DNA of 64,000 nt from Streptomyces sp. NBC_01275 (GTDB taxonomy: Bacteria; Actinomycetota; Actinomycetes; Streptomycetales; Streptomycetaceae): NCBI RefSeq assembly GCF_026340655.1, contig NZ_JAPEOZ010000001.1:5828001-5892000 (forward strand), given 5' to 3'. Position numbers and translations under genes: made by a program. Positions 56,879 to 64,000 of this stretch are shown piece after piece (within the stretch, counting starts at the first letter, position 1; each line of letters begins with the position of its first letter). The notes below the pieces were generated by a model. The model did not search any database. It was given only the letters and a program-made list of their open reading frames with translations, and was not told the origin of the DNA.

Positions 56879-57754
56879 CTACGAGTTGGCGGCGGCCGAG
56901 GCCTGGGTCTCGCCGCGGCGGCGGATCTGCTGGAAGGTGAACTGGGCCAGGTCGTCGCCGGCGGTGAAGACCTGGGTGTCCTTCGTCGTCACGTCCTTGC
57001 CGCTGCTGAAGCCGGTGATGGTGAAGTAGGCGTAGCGGCCGTAGGAGTTGGTCGTCGAGCGGCAGATCGCGCCGTTGCAGAAGGCCTTGACGTCGGTGCC
57101 GGCGAGGGCCTTGACGATGCTCTGCTTGTCGGCCTGGCTCTTGGTCTTGAGGGCCTGGGCCTCGGTGTCGAAGACGGCCACGCCGACCGTCACCGCGACG
57201 CCGTCCTTGGTGTACGTCACGCGCATCAGCCGGGTGCAGCCGTTGGCGGCGAGGACCTTGGTGAGGGTGCCCTGGACGCCGGTGGCGCACTTGGTGCTGT
57301 CGGCCGTCGGGCCCTTCTTGTAGACGGACGAGCCGATGGTCAGCTGTCTGCCCGGGAAGAGGATGTCCGTGCCGTTGGGGGCCGTGTCCTTGGCCTTGCT
57401 GGAGACGAACTCCTTCGGGTCCAGCGGGGGCGGGGCGCTGGTCGGGGCGAACGACGGGGTTCCGGACGCGCTCGGCAGGTCGGTGGCCGCGGGCAGCGAG
57501 GACGTCGGCCGGTTCGCTTCGTCGTTGCTGTTCGCCGACACCACGGCCATGGCCACGGCGGCGCCCACGCCGAGGGTGGCGAGCGCGCCGCCGCCTATGA
57601 AGAACAGCCGGCGACGCCTGTTGCGCGTCTCGGACTGCTCGGCGAGCGCGGCCCAGTCAGGGCCCCGGCTGTCACCGCCGCCGTCCCACGGCTGCTGGGA
57701 GTTCGGTTTCCACGGATCCCACTGGGACTGAGGTCCCCCCTGCCCATAGCTCAT
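56879..57754 (-). CDS. single-pass membrane/secreted hypothetical protein
   Basis: 291 residues. Proline/Gln/Trp-rich cytoplasmic N-terminus, then a positively charged stretch and a membrane segment (RNRRRRLFFIGGGALATLGVGAAVAMAVV, about 44-72). A Ser/Pro linker follows, and an extracytoplasmic domain with four Cys (C146-like KCATGVQG, NGCTRLMRVTYTKDGVAVTVGVAVFD, FCNGAICRSTTNS) that could form disulfides. Common in Streptomyces between truA and rplM. Function unknown. The start is uncertain; an in-frame ATG is 9 bases upstream and no clear ribosome site is visible. Confidence 0.82.
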   Translation of the reverse strand: MSYGQGGPQSQWDPWKPNSQQPWDGGGDSRGPDWAALAEQSETRNRRRRLFFIGGGALATLGVGAAVAMAVVSANSNDEANRPTSSLPAATDLPSASGTPSFAPTSAPPPLDPKEFVSSKAKDTAPNGTDILFPGRQLTIGSSVYKKGPTADSTKCATGVQGTLTKVLAANGCTRLMRVTYTKDGVAVTVGVAVFDTEAQALKTKSQADKQSIVKALAGTDVKAFCNGAICRSTTNSYGRYAYFTITGFSSGKDVTTKDTQVFTAGDDLAQFTFQQIRRRGETQASAAANS

Positions 57755-57828
57755 GCGCCGCATCTTAGACGGGCCGAGGGGTGTGCTGTTCCGCCCCAAC
57801 GGCTCCTCGAAGGCCTAGCGTTCAGTGG

Positions 57829-59040
57829 ATGATTACGGGCAAGGGCGACATCTCAGGGTGGTTGGTGCGGCGTTCTCCCTGGCCACTGTGGCTGGGCCTG
57901 GCAGCGGTGCTGGGCGCGATGGCGGGACATGTGGCGCGAGCCACCCCGGACGGCGGGATGGACAACGCGATCGTGGTGCGGGCGGCGCACGCCTGGCTGG
58001 CCGGCGGTTCCCCGTACGACGACCCGCACTTCCTGTACCTGCCGAGCGCGGTGCTGGCGGCCGCCCCGCAGGCGCTGCTGCCCCCGATCGCGCTGCGCGT
58101 GCTGGTGCCGACGGCGGTGACGGCCTGCCTGGTGGGCGGCTGGGCGTGCGCGCTGCGCATGCACGGCGTTCCGCTGCGCAGCCGGTTCGCGGTGCTCGGG
58201 CTGACGGGCCTGTCGGCGGCCTTCGCGCCCTTCGGGCATCTGATCCTGCTGGGCAACTGGACGGTGACCGCGGTGCTGGCGCTGCCGCTGGCCCTGCTGC
58301 TGGCGAGCCGGGGCCGGTGGGTCGCGGCGGGCGCGGTGCTGGGCGCGGCGCTGGCGCTGAAGCCGCTGCTGGCCCCGCTGGCGCTGCTGTTCCTCTTCGC
58401 CGGTCGCTGGCGTGCGCTGGGCGTGCTGGTCCTGGTCCCGGCGGCCGCCTCGGGCGCGTGTGCGCTGCTGCTGCCCGATCCGGCCGCCTTCTTCACCCGG
58501 ACCCTGCCGTTCCTGCTGAGCGGCCACGACGCCTTCGTACGGCTGTACGAGGCCTCGCCGGTGGCGGTGCTGCCCCGGCTCGGGATGCCGCCGCTGCCGG
58601 CCCAGGCCCTGGCCCTGGCGGGCTGTGCGGCCGGTGTGGCCTGCGCCCGGCTGCGCTGGCGGAGCGCCGACCCCGGCCCGCTGCGGCTCGCCGAGACCGC
58701 GGCGGGGCTGATGCTGTCGGCGTTCCTGGTCTCCAGGCCGTCGTACGACCACTATCTGCTGGTCGTCGTCCCGCTGCTGCTCGCCGGGCTGCCGTACGCC
58801 GACTCGGCGGCCCGGCGGCCGTGGTTCTGGCTGGCGCTGGTCCCGCAGATCCCCGGCCTGATGTGGCCGTATCTGGAGCTGCCGAGGCGCAGGGCCTTCA
58901 AGGACGCGTTCACGCTGTGCACGCTGGCGGCGACGGTGTTCTCCCAGCCCGTCCGGCGTCTGAGGACGAGGCCCGTCCAGGGTCGAAGCGGGGGCTCGGG
59001 GGCGGCGGCCCCCAAAGACGATCACGTTTACACTGGGTAG
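57829..59040 (+). CDS. GT87-like polyprenyl-dependent mannosyltransferase
   Basis: 403 residues with about ten membrane segments. The first loop has ATPDGGMDNAIVVRAAHAWLAGGSPYDDPHFLYLPSA, matching the Asp-bearing first loop and PYxxPxFxYxP motif of GT87/DUF2029 transferases (MptA/PimE relatives). LLGNWTVTAVLALPLALLLAS and ALKPLLAPLALLFL also fit. The last ~32 residues (from SQPVRRLRTRP) are encoded by an intergenic repeat element and look like accidental extension. The ATG at 57829 follows no strong Shine-Dalgarno. Confidence 0.85.
   Translation: MITGKGDISGWLVRRSPWPLWLGLAAVLGAMAGHVARATPDGGMDNAIVVRAAHAWLAGGSPYDDPHFLYLPSAVLAAAPQALLPPIALRVLVPTAVTACLVGGWACALRMHGVPLRSRFAVLGLTGLSAAFAPFGHLILLGNWTVTAVLALPLALLLASRGRWVAAGAVLGAALALKPLLAPLALLFLFAGRWRALGVLVLVPAAASGACALLLPDPAAFFTRTLPFLLSGHDAFVRLYEASPVAVLPRLGMPPLPAQALALAGCAAGVACARLRWRSADPGPLRLAETAAGLMLSAFLVSRPSYDHYLLVVVPLLLAGLPYADSAARRPWFWLALVPQIPGLMWPYLELPRRRAFKDAFTLCTLAATVFSQPVRRLRTRPVQGRSGGSGAAAPKDDHVYTG
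58943..59017 (-). repeat. Streptomyces intergenic repeat, copy 2 (inverted)
   Basis: The reverse complement reads a GGGGGCCGCCGCCCCC hairpin, then AGCCCCCGCTTCG, then GGCCTCGTCCTC-AGACGCCGGACGGGCTGG, matching copy 1 at 52427-52499. It overlaps the 3' end of the GT87-like gene and so forms its C-terminal codons. Confidence 0.82.
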
Positions 59041-59077
59041 GTAAGAGCAGGGAACCCCGGTGCCGAGAAGCCTCGTT

Positions 59078-59107
59078 TTGACCCGGCCAAGGCACCGCAG
59101 GTATCCT
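59078..59107 (+). promoter_or_regulatory. rplM-rpsI promoter
   Basis: TTGACC (59078-59083), an 18-base spacer and TATCCT (59102-59107). The implied leader is about 175 bases. No hairpin resembling the rpsL/rpsJ element is present. Confidence 0.7.
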
Positions 59108-59287
59108 GCATCTTCGTTGTGTATTGGCTTGCTCATTCTCACGGGACGGGCCCTTACACCGGTCCACCGGGCCGATGACCAGCGACCAGCACGCGGTATG
59201 CGTCACCGCAGTGCGGTCTGGGCTGTCGTGATCGTCTTCGGTGACCTTGTCAGGACCAATTCACTGAAGAAGCGAAGGCTACGAACC

Positions 59288-59731
59288 GTGCGTACGTACA
59301 GCCCCAAGCCCGGCGATGTGACGCGCCAGTGGCACGTGATCGACGCTCAGGACATCGTCCTGGGTCGTCTCGCCACCACTGCCGCCTCCCTCCTGCGTGG
59401 CAAGCACAAGCCGATCTACGCCCCTCACGTCGACACCGGTGACTTCGTCATCATCATCAACGCCGACAAGGTGCACCTCTCCGGCAACAAGCGGACCCAG
59501 AAGATGGCGTACCGCCACTCCGGCTACCCGGGTGGTCTGCGCTCCGTGCGCTACGACGACCTGCTGGCCAACAACCCCGAGAAGGCCGTCGAGAAGGCCG
59601 TCAAGGGCATGCTCCCCAAGAACACGCTGGGCCGTCAGATGCTCTCGAAGCTGAAGGTCTACAAGGGTGACCAGCACCCGCACGGCGCGCAGCAGCCTGT
59701 GCCGTTCGAGATCACCCAGGTCGCGCAGTAA
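59288..59731 (+). CDS. rplM: 50S ribosomal protein L13
   Basis: 147 residues from GTG with GAAGCGAAGG upstream. [47 protein letters not shown] and [23 protein letters not shown] are canonical. Early 50S assembly protein. Cotranscribed with rpsI. Confidence 0.99.
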   Translation: MRTYSPKPGDVTRQWHVIDAQDIVLGRLATTAASLLRGKHKPIYAPHVDTGDFVIIINADKVHLSGNKRTQKMAYRHSGYPGGLRSVRYDDLLANNPEKAVEKAVKGMLPKNTLGRQMLSKLKVYKGDQHPHGAQQPVPFEITQVAQ

Positions 59732-59775
59732 TTCCGGCCACACCGCCCCAAGCTGAAGAGAATCTGAGGAGAACC

Positions 59776-60297
59776 GTGGCCGAGACCACTGCCGAGCAGC
59801 CGCTCGAAGAGACCGAGCTCGTCGACATCGACAGCTACACCACCGAGTCCGAGGTCCCCGTCGAGGGTGAGTACACCTCGGAGTCCCTGGCCTCCCGCTT
59901 CGGCGACCCGCAGCCGGCCGCCGGCCTGGGCCGTCGTAAGAACGCCATCGCCCGCGTCCGGATCGTCCCGGGCACCGGCAAGTGGAAGATCAACGGTCGC
60001 ACCCTCGAGGACTACCTCCCGAACAAGGTGCACCAGCAGGAAGTCAACGAGCCGTTCAAGGTCCTCGAGCTCGAGGGTCGCTACGACGTCGTCGCCCGCA
60101 TCTCCGGCGGCGGTGTCTCCGGTCAGGCCGGTGCGCTCCGTCTCGGTGTCGCCCGCGCGCTGAACGAGGCCGACGTCGACAACAACCGTCCGGCCCTGAA
60201 GAAGGCCGGCTTCCTCAAGCGCGACGACCGTGCGGTCGAGCGCAAGAAGGCCGGTCTCAAGAAGGCCCGCAAGGCCCCGCAGTACAGCAAGCGCTAA
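59776..60297 (+). CDS. rpsI: 30S ribosomal protein S9
   Basis: 173 residues, GTG after GAGGAG. An acidic N-terminal extension of about 45 residues ([25 protein letters not shown]) precedes the core [25 protein letters not shown]. The C-terminus [28 protein letters not shown] reaches the P-site tRNA. A terminator follows. Confidence 0.99.
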   Translation: MAETTAEQPLEETELVDIDSYTTESEVPVEGEYTSESLASRFGDPQPAAGLGRRKNAIARVRIVPGTGKWKINGRTLEDYLPNKVHQQEVNEPFKVLELEGRYDVVARISGGGVSGQAGALRLGVARALNEADVDNNRPALKKAGFLKRDDRAVERKKAGLKKARKAPQYSKR

Positions 60298-60359
60298 GCT
60301 TCGCTGCCTGCTCGTACGTATCCGGAGCGAGTTTTCGGTTCGCTCCCGCGTACTCCGAA

Positions 60360-60393
60360 CGCCCCGGCGGCACGCCATTGTGCCGCCGGGGCG
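60360..60393 (+). terminator. rplM-rpsI terminator
   Basis: A perfect 14-bp stem, CGCCCCGGCGGCAC with GTGCCGCCGGGGCG, loop GCCATT, then TTCGTTTTCTCT: the best intrinsic terminator of the window. It is 62 bases after rpsI. Confidence 0.95.
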
Positions 60394-60560
60394 TTCGTTT
60401 TCTCTCATTCGTGGGCGTATAACGGCACAAGGTGCTCAAAGGCTTGTGTGATCGGATGTTCGGGGCATCAAATGCCTGAATGCGGGAGCCGCCGCCGATG
60501 ATTCGACTGATTCGACGCGCCCGCGCGGCTTTTGAAACTGACGCTTCCTCAGGAGGACAA

Positions 60561-61919
60561 GTGGGACGACTCTTCGGCACGGACGGCGTGCGCGGTGTCG
60601 CCAACGCGGATCTGACGGCCGAGATGGCGCTCGGTCTCTCCGTCGCGGCGGCGCACGTGCTGGCCGAGGCGGGCACCTTCGAGGGCCACCGGCCGGTGGC
60701 CGTCGTGGGGCGGGACCCGCGTGCGTCCGGGGAGTTCCTGGAGGCCGCCGTCGTGGCGGGCCTGGCGAGTGCGGGCGTGGACGTGCTGAAGGTCGGCGTC
60801 CTGCCCACCCCGGCCGTGGCGTATCTCACCGGTGTCCTGGGCGCCGACCTCGGCGTGATGCTCTCCGCCAGCCACAACGCCATGCCGGACAACGGCGTCA
60901 AGTTCTTCGCCCGCGGCGGCCACAAGCTCGCCGACGACCTCGAGGACCGGATCGAGTCCGTCTACGAGGAGCACCGCACCGGCGCTCCCTGGGACCGGCC
61001 GACCGGCTCGGGCGTGGGCCGGGTGCGCTCGTACAACGAGGGGTTCGACCGTTACGTCGCCCACCTCATCGCCGTACTCCCCAACCGGCTCGACGGGCTG
61101 AAGATCGTCCTCGACGAGGCGCACGGCGCCGCGGCGCGGGTGTCGCCGGAGGCGTTCACACGGGCCGGGGCCGAGATCGTCACGATCGGGGCCGAGCCGG
61201 ACGGGCTCAACATCAACGACGGGTGCGGGTCGACGCATCTGGGCCTGCTCAAGGCCGCCGTCATCGAGCACGGCGCCGACTTCGGCATCGCGCACGACGG
61301 CGACGCCGACCGCGCCCTGGCCGTGGACCACACCGGCGAGGAGATCGACGGCGACCAGATCCTGGCCGTGCTCGCCCTGGCGATGCGGGAGCGGGGCGCT
61401 CTGCGGTCGGACACCGTTGTCGCCACTGTCATGTCCAACCTCGGCTTCAAGCTGGCCATGGAACGCGAGGGGATCCAGCTGGTGCAGGCCGCCGTCGGCG
61501 ACCGGTATGTGCTGGAGGAGATGAAGGAGCACGGGTACGCGCTGGGCGGTGAGCAGTCCGGGCATGTGATCATCCTTGATCACGCGACCACGGGGGACGG
61601 CACGTTGACCGGGCTCATGCTGGCGGCGCGCGTCGCTGAGAGCGGGCGGTCGCTTCGGGAGCTGGCGTCCGTGATGGAGCGGTTGCCTCAGGTGCTGGTG
61701 AATGTGCCGGATGTCGACCGGTCCCGGGTCGGGGACTCGGCGGAGCTTGCTGCTGCCGTCTCCGAGGCTGAGCGGGAACTCGGTGCGACCGGGCGGGTGT
61801 TGCTTCGGCCTTCCGGGACCGAGCCGTTGGTGCGGGTGATGGTCGAGGCTGCCGACATCGATCAGGCTCGGTCTGTGGCCGGGCGGTTGGCCGATGTCGT
61901 GAAGTCGGCGTTGGGTTAA
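60561..61919 (+). CDS. glmM: phosphoglucosamine mutase
   Basis: 452 residues from GTG with AGGAGG upstream. [14 protein letters not shown] opens the family. The phosphoserine site is [15 protein letters not shown] with Ser104. [11 protein letters not shown] is the metal loop and [15 protein letters not shown] the phosphate-binding loop. It converts glucosamine-6-P to glucosamine-1-P for UDP-GlcNAc and peptidoglycan. Usual neighbour of rplM-rpsI. Confidence 0.98.
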   Translation: MGRLFGTDGVRGVANADLTAEMALGLSVAAAHVLAEAGTFEGHRPVAVVGRDPRASGEFLEAAVVAGLASAGVDVLKVGVLPTPAVAYLTGVLGADLGVMLSASHNAMPDNGVKFFARGGHKLADDLEDRIESVYEEHRTGAPWDRPTGSGVGRVRSYNEGFDRYVAHLIAVLPNRLDGLKIVLDEAHGAAARVSPEAFTRAGAEIVTIGAEPDGLNINDGCGSTHLGLLKAAVIEHGADFGIAHDGDADRALAVDHTGEEIDGDQILAVLALAMRERGALRSDTVVATVMSNLGFKLAMEREGIQLVQAAVGDRYVLEEMKEHGYALGGEQSGHVIILDHATTGDGTLTGLMLAARVAESGRSLRELASVMERLPQVLVNVPDVDRSRVGDSAELAAAVSEAERELGATGRVLLRPSGTEPLVRVMVEAADIDQARSVAGRLADVVKSALG

Positions 61920-61978
61920 GCGGCGGGGCGGGTTCGGGGTGGGGGGTTCTGCGCGGTGCGGGCTGACGGTGCGTTGTG

Positions 61979-62035
61979 GCTGGTCGCGCGCACGCGGCGG
62001 AGCCGCACATCGACAGAGCCCCGCGCCCCTGAAAG
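61979..62035 (+). repeat. second type of Streptomyces intergenic repeat
   Basis: A stretch with GCTGGTCGCGC, ACGCGGCGGAGCCGC-A-ATCGAC and AGCCCCGCGCCCCTGAA. It is in the 137-base gap between convergent glmM and the DUF389 gene. GGCGGAGCCGC can form a small hairpin. I recognise the wording as a common Streptomyces intergenic repeat; copy number was not checked. Confidence 0.6.
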
Positions 62036-62056
62036 CAAAAGCACTCCCGCTGCCCG

Positions 62057-62995
62057 CTAACCGGAATGGGTCCGCAACCGTTGCCGTGACCAGAAGTACT
62101 TCTGGGCCAGCAAAGTCAGGGTTCCCGCCAGGATGATGCCCAGGAGGTTCAGCAGGAGTTGTTCTGTCGAGCCCCAGGTCTGTTCGGTGTCGCCGTAGCT
62201 GAGGGCTACTGCCGCGTTCGCGGCTGCGGGGACTGTGGTGACCGAGATGGCCACGCCTACCAGGGCGCCTGACTTGGCGGAGGTCAGGGAGAGGGTGCCT
62301 GCCGCTCCGGCGAGGACGGCGACGATGAAGGAGAAGGCGTCGGGGGCGTAGACGAAGCCCGTCTGGGGGCGGGCGGCGTCCAGTTGGTCCTGGCTGAACA
62401 GGTCCAGGGCGTCCATGAAGAGGCTGAAGCCGACCGTCACCGCCATCGCCGCCGCGAAGCCGACCAGCAGGGCGATCAGGGAGCGCAGGGCGAGGCGCGG
62501 GGCGCGTTGCACGATCGACGTCGAGATGCCGGCCAGCGGGCCGAACTCCGGGCCCACCGCCATCGCTCCCACGATCAGGACCGCGCTGTCGAGGACCACC
62601 CCGCAGGCCGCGATCATCGTGGCCAGCGTGATGAACGCGAGGTATGTGACGGAGAGCGTCGACTCCTCGTGGGTGGCGTCCGTCAGGTGCTCCCACAGGA
62701 CCGCGTCGGCCCCTTCGCCGGGCGCCTCCGCCTCCGCCTTGTCGGCGCGCAGGGACAGCGACAGGTCGATGTTCTCCACGGCGATCGAGCCGCTCTTGTC
62801 CAGGCCCAACTCCTGGAGCGCGGTGAGGAGTTCGTCGCCCGCCTCGCGCGCCACATCGCACAGGACGACATCGCCGGCGGGGTTGCGGGCCGCCCCCGGC
62901 ACCACCACGAGGTGGGCGGTGCCGACGGTCTTCTCGATCAGACGGACCACGTCGTCGGTCCGGTCCGACGGTGTGATCAGGCGCAGATGCAGCAT
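62057..62995 (-). CDS. DUF389 membrane protein
   Basis: 312 residues. The N-terminal ~100 residues are soluble (MLHLRLITPSDRTDDVVRLIEKTVGTAHLVV). DUF389 hallmarks follow: STLSVTYLAFITLATMIAACGVVLDSAVLIVGAMAVGPEFGPLAGISTSIV, then six further membrane segments including SGALVGVAISVTTVPAAANAAVALSYGD. Function unknown in the family. ATG start. Convergent with glmM. Confidence 0.92.
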   Translation of the reverse strand: MLHLRLITPSDRTDDVVRLIEKTVGTAHLVVVPGAARNPAGDVVLCDVAREAGDELLTALQELGLDKSGSIAVENIDLSLSLRADKAEAEAPGEGADAVLWEHLTDATHEESTLSVTYLAFITLATMIAACGVVLDSAVLIVGAMAVGPEFGPLAGISTSIVQRAPRLALRSLIALLVGFAAAMAVTVGFSLFMDALDLFSQDQLDAARPQTGFVYAPDAFSFIVAVLAGAAGTLSLTSAKSGALVGVAISVTTVPAAANAAVALSYGDTEQTWGSTEQLLLNLLGIILAGTLTLLAQKYFWSRQRLRTHSG

Positions 62996-63035
62996 GCGGG
63001 CAGGGTAGCCCGGAGGGCGGCGGGCGGGGCGGCCG

Positions 63036-64000
63036 TCACAGTTTGCGCAGACTGAGGCGCTGGACCTTGTGGTCCGGGCCCTTGCGGACGACCAGGGTGG
63101 CGCGGCCGCGGGTGGGGGCGATGTTCTCCACCAGGTTGGGCTTGTTGACGGTGCGCCACATCGTGCGGGCGTAGTCGAGGGATTCGGCTTCCGAGACCTG
63201 GGTGTACTTCCTGAAGTACGAGTTCGGGTTCTGGAAGGCCGTGGCGCGCAGCTTGCGGAAGCGGTTGAGGTACCACTGCTCGATGTCCTCGAGGCGGGCG
63301 TCGACGTACACGCTGAAGTCGAAGTAGTCGGCGAGGCCGACGCGGGTGCGGCCGTCCTGGCCGGGGAGCGCGGGCTGCAGGACGTTGAGGCCCTCGACGA
63401 TCAGGATGTCGGGGCGGCGGACCGTGAGGCGCTGGTCGGGGACGATGTCGTAGATGAGGTGGGAGTAGACGGGGGCCGTCACCTCGTCCTTGCCGGCCTT
63501 GATGTCGGCGACGAAGCGGGTGAGGGCGCGGCGGTCGTAGGACTCGGGGAAACCTTTCCGCGACATCAGGCCGCGGGCCTCCAGTTCCCGGGTGGGGAGC
63601 AGGAAGCCGTCCGTGGTGACCAGTTCCACGCGGGGGTGCTCCGGCCAGCGGGAGAGCAGGGCCTGGAGGAGGCGGGCGACCGTGGACTTTCCCACGGCGA
63701 CCGAGCCTGCCACCCCTATGACGAACGGGGTGCCCGCCTGGGAGCCCTGTTCGCCCAGGAAGGTGTTGAGGGCGCCGCGCAGACCGTCGGTGGCGCCGAC
63801 GTAGAGGTTGAGGAGACGGGACAGCGGGAGGTAGATGTCGCGTACCTCGTCGAGGTCGATGACATCGCCCAGACCGCGCAGCTTCTCGACCTCCTCGGCC
63901 GTCAGCGGCAGCGGAGTCTTCTCGCGCAGAGCGCTCCACTCGCTTCGGGTGAGGTCGACGTAGGGAGTCGCCTCCGGCCTGTGCCGGTGGGCGCTCCGGG
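63036..64000 (-). CDS. coaA: pantothenate kinase type I, 5' end outside the window
   Basis: About 321 codons; the frame stays open to the window edge, so the start lies beyond 64000. The visible N-terminus reads [17 protein letters not shown]. Walker A is [52 protein letters not shown] and [23 protein letters not shown] identify CoaA. It phosphorylates pantothenate, the first step to CoA. The C-terminus [27 protein letters not shown] is intact. Confidence 0.98.
   Translation of the reverse strand, partial: RSAHRHRPEATPYVDLTRSEWSALREKTPLPLTAEEVEKLRGLGDVIDLDEVRDIYLPLSRLLNLYVGATDGLRGALNTFLGEQGSQAGTPFVIGVAGSVAVGKSTVARLLQALLSRWPEHPRVELVTTDGFLLPTRELEARGLMSRKGFPESYDRRALTRFVADIKAGKDEVTAPVYSHLIYDIVPDQRLTVRRPDILIVEGLNVLQPALPGQDGRTRVGLADYFDFSVYVDARLEDIEQWYLNRFRKLRATAFQNPNSYFRKYTQVSEAESLDYARTMWRTVNKPNLVENIAPTRGRATLVVRKGPDHKVQRLSLRKL

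Overview
The window is a high-GC actinobacterial chromosome segment, almost certainly from a Streptomyces. Its backbone is the transcription/translation supercluster: rpoB (3' end), rpoC, rpsL, rpsG, fusA, tuf, then the S10, spc and alpha ribosomal operons with secY, adk, map, infA and rpoA, then rplQ, truA, rplM, rpsI, glmM and coaA (5' end cut by the window edge). Frequent GTG starts, ATGA/GTGA overlaps, a WhiB-like protein, a DUF397 gene and Streptomyces-type intergenic repeats all fit this assignment.

Layout: 1-5.9 kb holds rpoB-rpoC and a strong terminator. 5.9-24.1 kb, mostly on the minus strand, is a siphophage-type tail cluster inserted between rpoC and rpsL. In transcription order it encodes an XRE regulator, tail terminator, tail tube, two tail-assembly chaperones joined by a probable -1 frameshift, a membrane protein, a collagen-like protein, two tape-measure-like proteins, distal tail protein, four tandem paralogous receptor-binding/fibre proteins, a Tal/hub-like protein, small tail proteins, an amidase endolysin, a holin-like protein and a small coiled-coil membrane protein. 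No capsid, portal, terminase, integrase, sheath or contractile-baseplate gene is visible. The cluster therefore looks like a domesticated, headless, non-contractile (F-type) tailocin-like system with its own lysis cassette. A WhiB-like / zinc-ribbon-like / HTH operon (24.3-25.8 kb) diverges from the XRE gene. Four similar 18-bp palindromes sit upstream of the XRE gene, the WhiB operon and the tail-tube block. A LexA-box-like site lies in the promoter region of the second tail block.

25.8-28.4 kb carries a divergent pair: a PIG-V-like membrane mannosyltransferase and a GtrB/DPM1-like polyprenyl-phosphate glycosyltransferase. 28.4-33.1 kb is the str operon (rpsL, rpsG, fusA) and tuf. 33.3-39.0 kb, between tuf and rpsJ, is a small accessory island: an acyltransferase, a toxin-antitoxin-like pair, a frameshifted HTH gene, a deletion scar joining remnants of an ATP-binding gene and a DUF5753 regulator next to an intact DUF397 gene, and a two-gene AAA ATPase + PIN-like nuclease module that could be a defence system.

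39.0-55.9 kb is the ribosomal supercluster, and 55.9-64 kb holds truA, a secreted or membrane hypothetical protein, a GT87-like transferase, rplM-rpsI, glmM, a DUF389 membrane protein and partial coaA. An identical 25-nt leader element precedes both rpsL and rpsJ. Two inverted copies of a Streptomyces repeat occur here, one of which supplies the 3' end of the GT87 coding sequence. All functional calls are from reading the sequence and family knowledge; no searches were run.
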